This document shows positions 52,325 to 61,312 of a stretch of 64,000 nucleotides of DNA, piece after piece. The notes beneath the pieces are model-generated. The model did not search any database. It worked only from the letters and a program-made list of their open reading frames with translations, and was not told where the DNA came from. Position 1 is the first letter of the stretch. The number at the start of each line of letters is the position of its first letter. Origin of the DNA: Streptomyces sp. NBC_01317 (GTDB lineage: Bacteria; Actinomycetota; Actinomycetes; Streptomycetales; Streptomycetaceae); assembly GCF_035961655.1 (NCBI RefSeq), contig NZ_CP108393.1, forward strand, positions 7,835,501 to 7,899,500, written 5' to 3'. A program made the translations under genes and the position numbers.

Positions 52325-53554
52325 TCAAGAGGGCGGGGCGAACATGGACGCGGGGAAGGGGGACAGGACGCGGGCCGGGAGCCGGGTGAAGCGGATGGTG
52401 TCGTGGAACGTCCTGGGCCCGGTCTCGTACAGCAACCCCACGGCCCCCGGGCCGGTTCGCACCAGATCCGAGTAACCCGCGCGGTCCTCCGACACCGTCC
52501 ACACGGGCTGCCAGGACCGCCCGCCGTCGCCGCTTGCCCGCACCTGCATCCGTACGCGGGCGCGCGGATCCGCCGGTCCCGAGTACAACAGCGGGCCCCT
52601 GCCCGGCAGTCCGGACGCGAGCAGCACGCTTCCCTGGACGACCGGTCCGGCGATCAGGGGCTGCGGCCGGAACGGTACGGAGAGGGTGAGCCCGCCGTCG
52701 GAGCTGTAGGCGTCGGCGCGGGCCTCGTCCGGTCTGCGGCTGTGGTCACGGGAGTTGACGTACACCAGGCCGTTGGGCAGCTCGGCGAGGGTGCTCTCGT
52801 TGAGCTGGACGGGCCCGCCGGCCGAGCCGGCCACAAAACCGACGTGCCAGGTCACGCCGCCGTCGTCGCTGTAGAGGGAGTGCGCGCCGCTGCGTCCCGT
52901 ACGGCCCGACGTGTGGTTCGCGGGGATCAGCAGCCGGCCCCGGTGCGGGCCCCGGCGCAAGGACACCGCGTGCCCGGGGCCGACCGCGTACCAGCGCCAG
53001 TCCGCGGGCTTGACCGTGTCGGTGAGGTCGCGCTGCGGTGTCCACGTCGCGCCGCCGTCGGCGCTGCGCTGGACGTACACCCGGCGGGTCGACGCGGGCG
53101 CCGCTCCCGTCGTGACCTGGCGGCGGGTCGCCCCGCTGATCGTCCGGCAGGTGAGCAGCACCACGTCACCGCTGGCCGGATCGATGACCGGTACGGGGTT
53201 GCCCGCCGTGTCGGCGCCCGCGTCGGCCACCACCTGGAGGGGCCCCCAGGTGCATCCGCCGTCGAAGGAGCGCCGCAGGACCAGGTCGATGTCACCGTCG
53301 TCGGCCGACGAGTGCCGCCGCCCCTCGGCGAACGCGAGCAGGGCGCCGCCGGGCACCTGGAGCGCGGCGGGAATACGGAAGGTGAAGTAACCCGACTGCC
53401 CGGACCGGTACGGAACCGACGGCGGGCACGCGGCGGGCGCCGACGCGGCGGCGGACGGCACCTGGACCGCCGCCGGACCCGCGGCGAGGGACAGCAGCAA
53501 CGCCAGGAACCGGCGGACGGTCCTGGTCCTGGCACCAAAGGCGCGGACTCTCAT
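52325..53554 (-). CDS. Secreted exo-alpha-sialidase
   Basis: A 409-residue neuraminidase (GH33 type) that would release terminal sialic acids. The ATG at 53554 (MRVRAFGAR) begins a Sec or Tat-like signal (RTVRRF then a hydrophobic stretch) ending near residue 40. The FRIP motif at 59-62 supplies the first Arg of the triad, and at least four Asp-box repeats (S-x-D-x-G-x-T/S-W) are visible: SFDGGCTW, SADGGATW, SDDGGVTW and SGDGGRSW, giving the six-bladed propeller. The product could feed the cell or trim host glycans. The start lies 62 bases from the acyltransferase stop, so the two may be co-transcribed. Confidence 0.9.
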   Translation of the reverse strand: MRVRAFGARTRTVRRFLALLLSLAAGPAAVQVPSAAASAPAACPPSVPYRSGQSGYFTFRIPAALQVPGGALLAFAEGRRHSSADDGDIDLVLRRSFDGGCTWGPLQVVADAGADTAGNPVPVIDPASGDVVLLTCRTISGATRRQVTTGAAPASTRRVYVQRSADGGATWTPQRDLTDTVKPADWRWYAVGPGHAVSLRRGPHRGRLLIPANHTSGRTGRSGAHSLYSDDGGVTWHVGFVAGSAGGPVQLNESTLAELPNGLVYVNSRDHSRRPDEARADAYSSDGGLTLSVPFRPQPLIAGPVVQGSVLLASGLPGRGPLLYSGPADPRARVRMQVRASGDGGRSWQPVWTVSEDRAGYSDLVRTGPGAVGLLYETGPRTFHDTIRFTRLPARVLSPFPASMFAPPS

Positions 53555-53615
53555 CTCATCCTCGTTCTGTACGGATATGTGAGGTATGACGAGATGAAAG
53601 TAGAGGGTCGAGGGA

Positions 53616-54875
53616 TCAGCCGGCCGGACCGCCACGCACGGCGGAAGCGGCTACGGACGCCGTGATGTCCCGGGAGGGTTCCGGCCGCTTCGGGCGCTTG
53701 CGGCGCGTCAGCGGTCGTTCGATCAGGTAGTACGACGCCGTGGCGGCCGCGAAGGAGGCCGCGAGGGTGGCCGGGGTGTGCCAGGTGTCGACCCCCAGCC
53801 CGGCCAGCAGCCGCCCGAGCGGATAGTGCCAGAGATAGAGGGCGTAGCTCAGGTTGCGCCCCACCCAGACCAGCGGCGCGACGGACAGCACCCGGGCCAG
53901 CGGGGCGCGCGGCGACAGGTCGAGCGCCGCCAGGACCGTCGCCGTCAGGACGGCGGTGACCAGGAAACCGACGGTGTAGAGCGGCACGGTCCACACCCCG
54001 GTGTGGGTGCCGGGGACGTACCACACGAGAAGGCCCAGCACCCCCAGAGCGGGCCACGCCAGCCGCCCCGACCAGCGCCGCAGCGCGGCCAGCCGCCGGT
54101 CCTCCGCGTCCAGCCGGGCCACCACGATCGCCAGGAGCGCGCCGGCGAGCAGCTGGTCCGCGCGGGTGTCGGTGCCGTTGTAGATGCGGTGGGCCGCGGT
54201 CGGGTCCCACAGGTACCAGCGCCAGAACACGGGCAGCGCGCACAGCACGGCCGCCGCGATCAGCACCGTCCGCGGCCTGACCCACCGCAGGAGGAGGACC
54301 AGGACCGGCGGCCACAGCAGGTAGAACTGTTCCTCCACCCCCAGGGACCAGGTGTGCGCGAGGAGTGTGGTGTCGTCCGAGTACGCGCCGGGCTGTCCCG
54401 CCCGGACGATGTTGACCAGGAACGTCGCGGACAGCCCGATCGACGCCCAGGCGTTGTCGAAGCCGGGCAGGCCGGTGGTGAGGGCCAGCACGGCGCACAC
54501 CGCGCACAGCGCCAGCAGGGCGGGCACCAGCCGCAGCCAGCGGCGCCGGTAGAAGGGGCCCATGGCCACGGTCCCGCCGCGGGCGAACTCGGCCAGCAGC
54601 AGCCGGGTGATGACAAACCCGCTGATGGTGAAGAAGACGTCCACACCGAAGGCGCCGCCCGGGAGCAGGTCGGCGTCCAGGTGGTAGACCATGACCACCG
54701 CGACGGCGAGGGCCCGCAGCCCGTCCACCCCGTCGATCCGCCCGCCGGTCAGCGCCGAGGGAAAGCCGTGCCCGGCCCGGCGCCCGACCCGGACGGGCAC
54801 CACCCCCAGGCTTCCGGTCCCGCCCGATCTGTCCGTTCCTGTCCTGGTCGCCGGGGCTGTTCGAATACTGTCCAC
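53616..54875 (-). CDS. Acyltransferase 3 family membrane protein (OafA/YrhL-like)
   Basis: A 419-residue integral membrane acyltransferase with about ten hydrophobic helices. Characteristic motifs: RIDGVDGLRALAVAVVMVYH with the conserved His at the end of the first helix, GVDVFFTISGFVIT, YRRRWLRLVPAL and LAHTWSLGVEEQFYLLWP. Family members O-acetylate or acylate sugars of surface polysaccharides, peptidoglycan or antibiotics from acyl-CoA. The C-terminus is a short basic tail without an SGNH hydrolase domain. Located upstream of the sialidase gene in the same direction, which fits a glycan-modifying block. Confidence 0.92.
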   Translation of the reverse strand: MDSIRTAPATRTGTDRSGGTGSLGVVPVRVGRRAGHGFPSALTGGRIDGVDGLRALAVAVVMVYHLDADLLPGGAFGVDVFFTISGFVITRLLLAEFARGGTVAMGPFYRRRWLRLVPALLALCAVCAVLALTTGLPGFDNAWASIGLSATFLVNIVRAGQPGAYSDDTTLLAHTWSLGVEEQFYLLWPPVLVLLLRWVRPRTVLIAAAVLCALPVFWRWYLWDPTAAHRIYNGTDTRADQLLAGALLAIVVARLDAEDRRLAALRRWSGRLAWPALGVLGLLVWYVPGTHTGVWTVPLYTVGFLVTAVLTATVLAALDLSPRAPLARVLSVAPLVWVGRNLSYALYLWHYPLGRLLAGLGVDTWHTPATLAASFAAATASYYLIERPLTRRKRPKRPEPSRDITASVAASAVRGGPAG

Positions 54876-55068
54876 TCCGAGCCGCTGCCCACAAACAGGT
54901 CCCGCACGCGATCCTCATCGACATCTCAGGTTGCTTCACCGAAGACTCACAAACGGCGCCGACGGGGGTCGACGGCGTAATGTGGGGAGTCGATCACGCC
55001 GTCGGCCTCGACCGGGCGGTGCTTCGCGCGGAGCTGCCGGCAGAGCAGACCAGGGGTGGTGCGGTGTC

Positions 55069-56727
55069 ATGGTGAATCCGACGATCTTGACCGTGGACGA
55101 CGATCCGGCGGTCTCCCGGGCGGTCGCACGCGACATCCGGCGCCGTTACGGCGACCGCTACCGCGTGGTGCGCGCCATCTCGGGAGCGGACGCCCTGGAA
55201 GCGCTGCGCGAGATAAAGCTGCGCGGCGAACAACTCGCGATCATGCTCGCCGACTACCGCATGCCCCAGATGAACGGGCTGGAGTTCCTCGAAGCGGCGA
55301 TGGACCTCTTCCCGCGCGCCCGGCGGGTGCTCCTGACCGCGTACGCCGACACCGGCGCGGCCATCGACGCGATCAACGTGGTCGATCTCGACCATTACCT
55401 CCTCAAGCCGTGGAACCCGCCGGAGGAGCACCTCTACCCGGTGATCGACACCCTGCTGGACGCCTGGCTCTCCACCCCCGACCCGACGGCCACCGAGATC
55501 CGCGTGGTGGGACACCGCTGGTCGGCGCCGTCGTTCGCGGTACGCGACTTCCTCGCCCGGAACCTGGTCCCGTACCGCTGGCTCCAGGCGGACGAGCCCG
55601 AGGGCGAGCGGCTGCTGGCCGCCGCCGGGGCCACCGCCGCCGACGTGCCGCTGGTCGTCACGTCCGACGGCACGTCGCTGCTGGCGCCGGCCGACGGCGA
55701 ACTGGCCGCGCACGTCGGGCTGAGCACCGTACCGACGTCCGACTTCTACGATCTCGTCGTGGTGGGCGGCGGCCCCGCCGGACTCGGCGCCGCGGTGTAC
55801 GGCGCCTCCGAGGGCCTGCGTACGGTCCTCGTCGAGCGCGCCGCGACCGGAGGACAGGCCGGCCAGAGCAGCCGTATCGAGAACTACCTCGGCTTCCCGG
55901 ACGGCGTGTCAGGATCGCAGCTCACCGACCGGGCCCGCCGACAAGCGCTGAAGTTCGGGGCCGAGATCCTCAGCACCCGCGAGGTCACCGGCATGGAGGC
56001 CGCCGGTTCCGGGCGCGTGCTGCACTTCGGCGAGGGCGCCTCCATCACCGCGCACACGGTGGTCCTGGCCACCGGCGTCTCGTACCGCAGACTCGACGCG
56101 CCGGGCCTGGAGGAGTTCGCCGGCGCCGGGGTCTTCTACGGGGCCGCCGTCACCGAGGCACCCACCTGCAAGGGCCAGGAGGTCTACATGGTGGGCGGCG
56201 CCAATTCGGCGGGCCAGGCGGCCGTCCACTTCTCCCGTTTCGCGGACCGGGTGCACATGCTGGTCAGGGGCGGTGACCTGAGACGGTCGATGTCCAGCTA
56301 TCTGATCGACCAGATCGAGGCCATCGACAACATCGTCCTGCACCCGTGGACCGAGGTGGTCGACGGCAAGGGCGACGGCCACCTCCAGCAGCTGACCCTC
56401 CGGGACACCCGGTCGGGTGCGACGGACACCGTCAGCACGTCCTGGCTGTTCGTCTTCATCGGCGCCGAGCCGCGTACGGAGTGGCTGGACGGGGTGGTGG
56501 TCCGCGACGAGCTGGGCTTCGTGGTCACAGGCCCCGACCTGCTGGCCGGCGGACAGCGGCCGGCCGACTGGACGCTGCCCAGGGATCCGTACCACCTGGA
56601 GTGCAGCATTCCCGGGGTCTTCGCCGCCGGTGACGTCCGCGCGGCGTCCCTCAAGCGCGTCGCGTCCGCCGTGGGTGACGGCGCGATGGCCATCTCGCTG
56701 GTCCATCGCTACATGGAGGCACAGTGA
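55069..56727 (+). CDS. Response regulator fused to thioredoxin-reductase-like flavoprotein
   Basis: A 552-residue fusion. Residues 1-135 are a CheY-like receiver with Asp10-12, phospho-acceptor Asp62 (MLADYRMP), Thr90 and Lys113. Residues about 140-220 look like a thioredoxin/glutaredoxin fold without a CxxC. Residues about 225-552 are an FAD/NAD(P)H oxidoreductase of the TrxB type: GGGPAG (233-238), GGQAGQSSRIENYLGFP, a nucleotide loop GGANSAG (376-382) and AAGDVR near the end. The TrxB active-site CxxC is reduced to one cysteine, Cys367 in APTCKG. It overlaps the histidine kinase gene by 4 bases, so the pair is one operon. The natural reading is phosphorylation-controlled redox activity, or redox sensing coupled to signalling; there is no DNA-binding domain. 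Confidence 0.92.
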   Translation: MVNPTILTVDDDPAVSRAVARDIRRRYGDRYRVVRAISGADALEALREIKLRGEQLAIMLADYRMPQMNGLEFLEAAMDLFPRARRVLLTAYADTGAAIDAINVVDLDHYLLKPWNPPEEHLYPVIDTLLDAWLSTPDPTATEIRVVGHRWSAPSFAVRDFLARNLVPYRWLQADEPEGERLLAAAGATAADVPLVVTSDGTSLLAPADGELAAHVGLSTVPTSDFYDLVVVGGGPAGLGAAVYGASEGLRTVLVERAATGGQAGQSSRIENYLGFPDGVSGSQLTDRARRQALKFGAEILSTREVTGMEAAGSGRVLHFGEGASITAHTVVLATGVSYRRLDAPGLEEFAGAGVFYGAAVTEAPTCKGQEVYMVGGANSAGQAAVHFSRFADRVHMLVRGGDLRRSMSSYLIDQIEAIDNIVLHPWTEVVDGKGDGHLQQLTLRDTRSGATDTVSTSWLFVFIGAEPRTEWLDGVVVRDELGFVVTGPDLLAGGQRPADWTLPRDPYHLECSIPGVFAAGDVRAASLKRVASAVGDGAMAISLVHRYMEAQ

Positions 56728-58235
56728 CGTCTTCAGAGTCTTCAGAGCAATCTTCCGGATCGTCCGGCACCTCGGCGGCGCCGGCCGGGGCCCCCGAGGA
56801 ACGGCTGAGCCCGGCGGAACTGCGCACGCTCTTCCTCTTCGAGGCGCTGGACGACGAGCAACTGGCCTGGCTCTCCGAGCGGGGCAGGGTGGAGAGGCGG
56901 GACGGCGGCACCGCCGTCTACCAGGAAGGCGAGCCGGCCACCTGCTTCTTCGTCCTGCTCAGCGGCGCGATCACTCTCAACCGGCGGCTGCACGGCGACG
57001 ACATCGAGGTCACCAGGACCGATCAGCGCGGCGTCTACAGCGGCGCCATGCAGGCGTACCTCGGCGACCGGGTGGACCAGGTGTACGGCAACACCCTGCG
57101 GGCCGTGAGCGACGTGGAGCTGTTCGTCCTGTCGGCGGACGATTTCACCACCGCGATCCGGATGTGGTTCCCGATGGCGCTCCACCTGCTGGAGGGGCTG
57201 TTCTTCGGCTCGCGCGCGGCCAACATGATCGTGGGGGAGCGGGAGCGCCTGGTCGCCCTCGGGTCGCTGTCCGCCGGCCTCACCCATGAGCTGAACAACC
57301 CGGCCGCGGCGGCCGTGCGGGCCACCGAGGCCCTGCGCGAGCGGGTGGCGGGGATGCGCCACAAGCTGGCCCTGATCGCCGACGGCCGGCTGGACGGCAG
57401 CAGGCTGCGCGGCCTGGTCGAGCTCCAGGACGCGGCGGTCAAGCAGGCCGCCGCCGCGACCCCGCTGCCCGCGCTGGCCGCGGCCGACGCGGAGGACGTC
57501 ATCGGCGACTGGCTGGACGAGCAGGGCGTGAGCAGCGCCTGGGACCTGGCGCCCGCACTGGTCGCCGGCGGCATCGAGGTGCCCTGGCTGGCCACGGTCG
57601 CCGACGCGGTCGGCGCGGAACACCTGGAGTCGGCGGTCCGCTGGCTCGCGTACACCATCGACGCCGAGCTGCTGATGGGCGAGATCGACGACGCCGTGAC
57701 CCGCGTCTCCGACCTGGTCGGGGCGGCGAAGCAGTATTCGCAGCTGGACCGGGCGCCGCAGCAGCCCGTCGACGTGCACACCCTGCTCGACGCCACGCTG
57801 ACCATGCTGCGCGCGAAGATCCCGGCCGGGGTGCGGGTGGTCAAGGAGTACGACCGCGACCTGCCGCCCATCCCCGCGTTCGGCGCCGAGCTGAACCAGG
57901 TGTGGACCAACCTGATCGACAACGCCGTGTACGCGATGGGCGGGCGCGGCACGCTCACGTTGCGTACGTGGGGTGAGGTCGACCGGCTGATCGTGGAGAT
58001 CGGCGACACCGGCTCCGGGATCCCGGACGAGGTCAGGCCGCGGATCTTCGAGCCCTTCTTCTCCACCAAGGCGGTGGGCGAGGGGACGGGCCTCGGGCTG
58101 GACATCTCGTACCGCATCGTCGTCAACAAGCACCACGGGGACATCCGGGTGGACTCGCGGCCGGGGGACACCCGGTTCCAGATCTGCCTGCCGATGACGG
58201 CCGACCCGGAATGGGACACCTCGGCGTCCCGGTGA
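56724..58235 (+). CDS. Cyclic-nucleotide-binding histidine kinase
   Basis: A 503-residue soluble kinase, partner of the preceding receiver-flavoprotein. Residues about 35-160 are a cNMP-binding (Crp-like) domain, with YQEGEPATCFFVLLSGAITL typical of that beta-barrel. The dimerisation region holds LSAGLTHELNNP with His188 as the phospho-site, followed by an unusually long helical insert (about 200-370) before the ATPase. The HATPase has N-box NLIDNA, G1 DTGSGIP and G2 GTGLGLD. No membrane segment. GTG start overlapping the upstream stop (GTGA) shows translational coupling. The signal may be a cyclic nucleotide or the redox state passed from the partner. Confidence 0.92.
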   Translation: MTSSESSEQSSGSSGTSAAPAGAPEERLSPAELRTLFLFEALDDEQLAWLSERGRVERRDGGTAVYQEGEPATCFFVLLSGAITLNRRLHGDDIEVTRTDQRGVYSGAMQAYLGDRVDQVYGNTLRAVSDVELFVLSADDFTTAIRMWFPMALHLLEGLFFGSRAANMIVGERERLVALGSLSAGLTHELNNPAAAAVRATEALRERVAGMRHKLALIADGRLDGSRLRGLVELQDAAVKQAAAATPLPALAAADAEDVIGDWLDEQGVSSAWDLAPALVAGGIEVPWLATVADAVGAEHLESAVRWLAYTIDAELLMGEIDDAVTRVSDLVGAAKQYSQLDRAPQQPVDVHTLLDATLTMLRAKIPAGVRVVKEYDRDLPPIPAFGAELNQVWTNLIDNAVYAMGGRGTLTLRTWGEVDRLIVEIGDTGSGIPDEVRPRIFEPFFSTKAVGEGTGLGLDISYRIVVNKHHGDIRVDSRPGDTRFQICLPMTADPEWDTSASR

Positions 58236-58717
58236 TGAGGAGCGGGCACGGCGATGCCGTGCGCATCAGGCGGGCCACGGCCCGGGACGCCCGGCGGCTG
58301 ACCCGGATCGTGCTGTCCTCGCGCGCCTACGAGGGGCCGTACGCGCCGATGATCGCCGGCTATCGGATCGGCCCCGACTACATCGAGGCGCACGAGGTCT
58401 TCGTGGCGGTCGAGGCGGCCGGGAGCTTCGGGACGCCCGAGCGGGTGCTCGGCTTCTACGCCCTCCTTCTCACCGAGGCCGAGCTGGACCTGATGTTCGT
58501 CACCGACGACGCCCAGGGGCGTGGCATCGGCCGCCTGCTGGTCGCGCATCTGACGGACCGGGCGCGCGAGGCGGGGCTGACGGGGGTACGGGTGGTCGCG
58601 CATCCGCCCTCGGAGGGCTTCTACCTCAGCGTGGGCGCGGGACGCACCGGCACGGAGTACGCCCGGCCGCCGGCCGTGATGTGGGACCGGCCCGAGATGA
58701 TCCTCCCGATCTCCTGA
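58235..58717 (+). CDS. GNAT-family N-acetyltransferase
   Basis: A 160-residue acetyltransferase. The acetyl-CoA loop is DDAQGRGIGRLLVAH, the standard Q/RxxGxG/A motif, preceded by ELDLMFVTDD. The ATG at 58235 overlaps the kinase stop (TGATG), which suggests translational coupling to the redox-signalling pair; an in-frame ATG at 58211 inside the kinase gene would add eight residues. Whether it modifies a component of the pair or is simply downstream is unknown. Confidence 0.82.
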   Translation: MRSGHGDAVRIRRATARDARRLTRIVLSSRAYEGPYAPMIAGYRIGPDYIEAHEVFVAVEAAGSFGTPERVLGFYALLLTEAELDLMFVTDDAQGRGIGRLLVAHLTDRAREAGLTGVRVVAHPPSEGFYLSVGAGRTGTEYARPPAVMWDRPEMILPIS

Positions 58718-58802
58718 CGGACTCCGGGACAGACTCGTGAACGCGGGGCGCCACAACTCCCCTGATGGCCCGTCGAGTTCGGACGGACCGCCTTCGAGAG
58801 TA

Positions 58803-58849
58803 TTGGTCCATACCAAAGCCTTGACATGGGATGGGTTCACTTCTTAAAT
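58803..58849 (+). promoter_or_regulatory. Promoter with chitinase/DasR-like operator upstream of ThuA-RICIN gene
   Basis: TTGGTCCATACCAA (58803-58816) is an imperfect palindrome resembling the TGGTCTAGACCA-type elements of Streptomyces chitinase and DasR (dre) promoters, with two changes in the central ten bases. It sits just upstream of a perfect -35 TTGACA (58821-58826) and, 17 bases on, TTAAAT (58844-58849) as -10. Together they look like a regulated promoter for the secreted ThuA-RICIN gene, giving a leader of about 130 bases. Confidence 0.6.
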
Positions 58850-58987
58850 CACGAACGAGCCTTGCCGCCCTGCCCGGGGCGGCGCATTCCCCGGCCGTCG
58901 TGCTGTGAACGTCTGTCATATACATGATAAGTCGCTGACCGGTACGACCTCACCCCCCATGTCGGCAGAAGAAGGGATCATCCCCGG

Positions 58988-60292
58988 ATGACCATAGACA
59001 GGGTCCGCGCGAGAAACGTCGGCCTCCGACTCCTCGCGCTCGTCGCCGTGCTGTTCGGCCTCACCGCCGCCCCCGCCGCCCACGGAGCCGAACAGAAGGC
59101 CGCGGCGGCCCCGTACAAGGTGCTGGCGTTCTACAACGGCACCTGGGACGACGCGCACATCAGCTTCGTACGGGAAGCCAACACCTGGTTCCCGCAGCAG
59201 GCCGCCGCCAACAACTTCACGTACACGGCGACCACCAACTGGGACCAGCTCAACACCATCACCAAGGAGCAGTACCAGGTCGTCCTCTTCCTCGACGACG
59301 CGCCGCAGGGCGCCTCACAGCGGGCCGGGTTCGAGCGGTACATCCGCAGCGGCGGCGCCTGGATGGGCTTCCACGTCTCCGCCTTCACCACCAACGCGGG
59401 TGCCTGGTCCTGGTACTACAACGACTTCCTCGGCTCGGGCAACTTCAAGTCCAACACCTGGGGACCCACCACGGCGACCATCAAGGTCGACGACCGGACC
59501 CACCCCACCACCGTCGGCCTGCCCGGCACCTTCACCTCGTCGGTCAGCGAGTGGTACAGCTGGACCAACAACCTGCGCACCCGGCCGGGCATCAAGGTCC
59601 TGTCCTCGGTCGACCCGGTCAGCTTCCCGCTCGGCACGGACCCCAACCAGTCCTGGTACAGCGGTGACTACCCGATCACGTGGACCAACACCAACTACAA
59701 GATGATCTACGCCAACTTCGGGCACAACGCCATGAACTACAGCACGGGCCAGACCCTGTCCTCCACGTTCGGCAGCGCCACCCAGAACCGCTTCGTGCTC
59801 GACAGCCTCAAGTGGCTCGGCACGGGCGAGGGCGGCACCACCACGCCGCCGGGACCCATCAACGAGAACGCCTGGTACTCCCTCGTCAACAGCGGTAACA
59901 ACCTCTGCGTCGACGCCCGCGCGGCGGCCACCGCCAACGGCACGGTGATCCAGCAGTACACCTGCAACAGCACCCAGGCGCAGCAGTACCAGATCCGCGC
60001 CACCGACGGCGGGTTCTCCCGCATCGGCCCGCGCGCCAACGCCGCGCAGGCCATCGACGTCACCAATGTCTCGACCGCCGACAACGCCCCGCTCCAGCTG
60101 TGGAGTTACACCGGCGGTACGAACCAGCAGTGGCAGGCCGTCGCCGAGACCGGCGGCCGCTTCCACTTCACCGCCCGGCACAGCGGGAAGTGCCTGAGCG
60201 CGCCCGACACCGCCACGACCGGGACCGCCCTGGTCCAGCGCGCCTGCAACGGATCGGCTGCCCAGTCGTTCCAGCTCGTCCAGCAGCCGTAA
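58988..60292 (+). CDS. Secreted ThuA-like protein with C-terminal RICIN domain
   Basis: A 434-residue exported protein. Residues 1-34 are a signal peptide (AAHGA end). Residues about 43-280 match the ThuA (trehalose-utilisation-like, class I glutamine-amidotransferase fold) domain, with VLAFYNGTWDDAH, GGAWMGFHVSAF and HPTTVGLPGTF visible. Secreted ThuA domains are common in sugar-utilisation loci but their reaction is unclear. A Pro/Thr linker precedes a ricin-type lectin (about 290-434) with three carbohydrate-binding repeats (QQY, QQW, QSF). This is the third RICIN protein in the window and its lectin resembles that of the protein at 1417-3681. Expression probably follows polysaccharide availability, given the operator upstream. 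Confidence 0.88.
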   Translation: MTIDRVRARNVGLRLLALVAVLFGLTAAPAAHGAEQKAAAAPYKVLAFYNGTWDDAHISFVREANTWFPQQAAANNFTYTATTNWDQLNTITKEQYQVVLFLDDAPQGASQRAGFERYIRSGGAWMGFHVSAFTTNAGAWSWYYNDFLGSGNFKSNTWGPTTATIKVDDRTHPTTVGLPGTFTSSVSEWYSWTNNLRTRPGIKVLSSVDPVSFPLGTDPNQSWYSGDYPITWTNTNYKMIYANFGHNAMNYSTGQTLSSTFGSATQNRFVLDSLKWLGTGEGGTTTPPGPINENAWYSLVNSGNNLCVDARAAATANGTVIQQYTCNSTQAQQYQIRATDGGFSRIGPRANAAQAIDVTNVSTADNAPLQLWSYTGGTNQQWQAVAETGGRFHFTARHSGKCLSAPDTATTGTALVQRACNGSAAQSFQLVQQP

Positions 60293-60343
60293 CACACTCC
60301 GGCGGCGTCACACCCCGGGCCGGCCCGGGGCGGCCGAGCCGGT

Positions 60344-60379
60344 GAAGCGGCCCGCCGGGATCCTCCGGCGGGCCGCTTC
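60344..60379 (+). terminator. Strong terminator after the ThuA-RICIN gene
   Basis: Perfect 15-bp arms (60344-60358 and 60365-60379) with a 6-base loop. Just before it, 60313-60330 is a perfect 18-base GC palindrome (CCCCGGGCC and its complement) that may add to termination. The rest of the 252-base gap up to 60545 shows nothing else except the G-rich ribosome site of the next gene. Confidence 0.8.
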
Positions 60380-60544
60380 GTCCGTTCCCCGCTTCGTCGG
60401 ATGACTCCATCCGGGCCCATCTGCCGCCCCCCGAGGTGTCGGCGCCGTGCTCGTCCGCGCCGGTGGGGCAGGTTTCCCCTGAGCGCCCGCGCCGGCCCGG
60501 CACCGGACCGCTCGTGAGACGGTCCGACCGGAGGGGGAGATCGG

Positions 60545-61312
60545 GTGACGGCGCAGGCGCGGTCCGGCCGGGCGGGCGGCCCGCTCACCTCCCGGCACGC
60601 GGGCTCCACGCCGTCCGCGACCGTGGTGACACTGACCCTCGTCACGGGCGCCGTCGACGCCCTGAGCTTCATGGCCCTCGGTGACGTCTTCACCAGCGTG
60701 ATGACCGCCAATCTCGCCCTGCTCGGACTGTCCGTGGGATCCGACGACTTCACCCTCACCGGACATGTGGCCGTGGCCCTGGCCGGATTCGTGTGCGGCG
60801 TGCTCCTCGGCAGCCGGATCGCCGCCTCCGGCGATCCCGGCAAGGCGCCCCACCGGGCCGCGCTGGTCGTCGAGACCCTGCTCCTCTGCGGGTTCCTGGC
60901 CGGCTGGATCGCGGTCGGCGGCCGGCCCGCCGGGGGCGCGGAGATGGGACTGCTGGCCACCGCCGCCGTGGCCATGGGCTGTCAGAGCGGGATGATCCGG
61001 GTCATCGGCACCCCCACCATGTCCACCACCTACCTCACCGGCACGCTCACCGGGATTCTCGCCGAACTCGCCACGAAGGGACGGCTCCAGCGGTCGAACG
61101 TCGTCCTGATCGCCGTGCTGCCGCTGGGCGCCGCCCTCAGCGCGATCCTGGTGACCTGGGCGCGCACGTACGCGCCGGTGCTGCCCGCGGGCCTGCTCCT
61201 GACCGCGACGCTGCTCTCCTTCGTACCGCCGGGGGAGCCCCCGCCCGGGGCGCACCCCGAGCCGGGCTCGGCGCCCGGCCCGGCGCCCGGGTCTGGGAAA
61301 GTGGACCCATGA
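60545..61312 (+). CDS. DUF1275 (YoaK-type) membrane protein
   Basis: A 255-residue membrane protein with about six hydrophobic helices. Family signature TGAVDALSFMALGDVFTSVMTANLALLG near the N-terminus and CQSGMIRVIGTPTMSTTYLTGTL in the middle are diagnostic of DUF1275. Function unknown; some homologues are proposed transporters. The last ~30 residues are a Pro/Gly-rich cytoplasmic tail. GTG start at 60545 behind a strong GGAGGGGGAG ribosome site. Its last four bases overlap the start of the peptide deformylase gene (ATGA), so the two are translated together. Confidence 0.85.
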   Translation: MTAQARSGRAGGPLTSRHAGSTPSATVVTLTLVTGAVDALSFMALGDVFTSVMTANLALLGLSVGSDDFTLTGHVAVALAGFVCGVLLGSRIAASGDPGKAPHRAALVVETLLLCGFLAGWIAVGGRPAGGAEMGLLATAAVAMGCQSGMIRVIGTPTMSTTYLTGTLTGILAELATKGRLQRSNVVLIAVLPLGAALSAILVTWARTYAPVLPAGLLLTATLLSFVPPGEPPPGAHPEPGSAPGPAPGSGKVDP

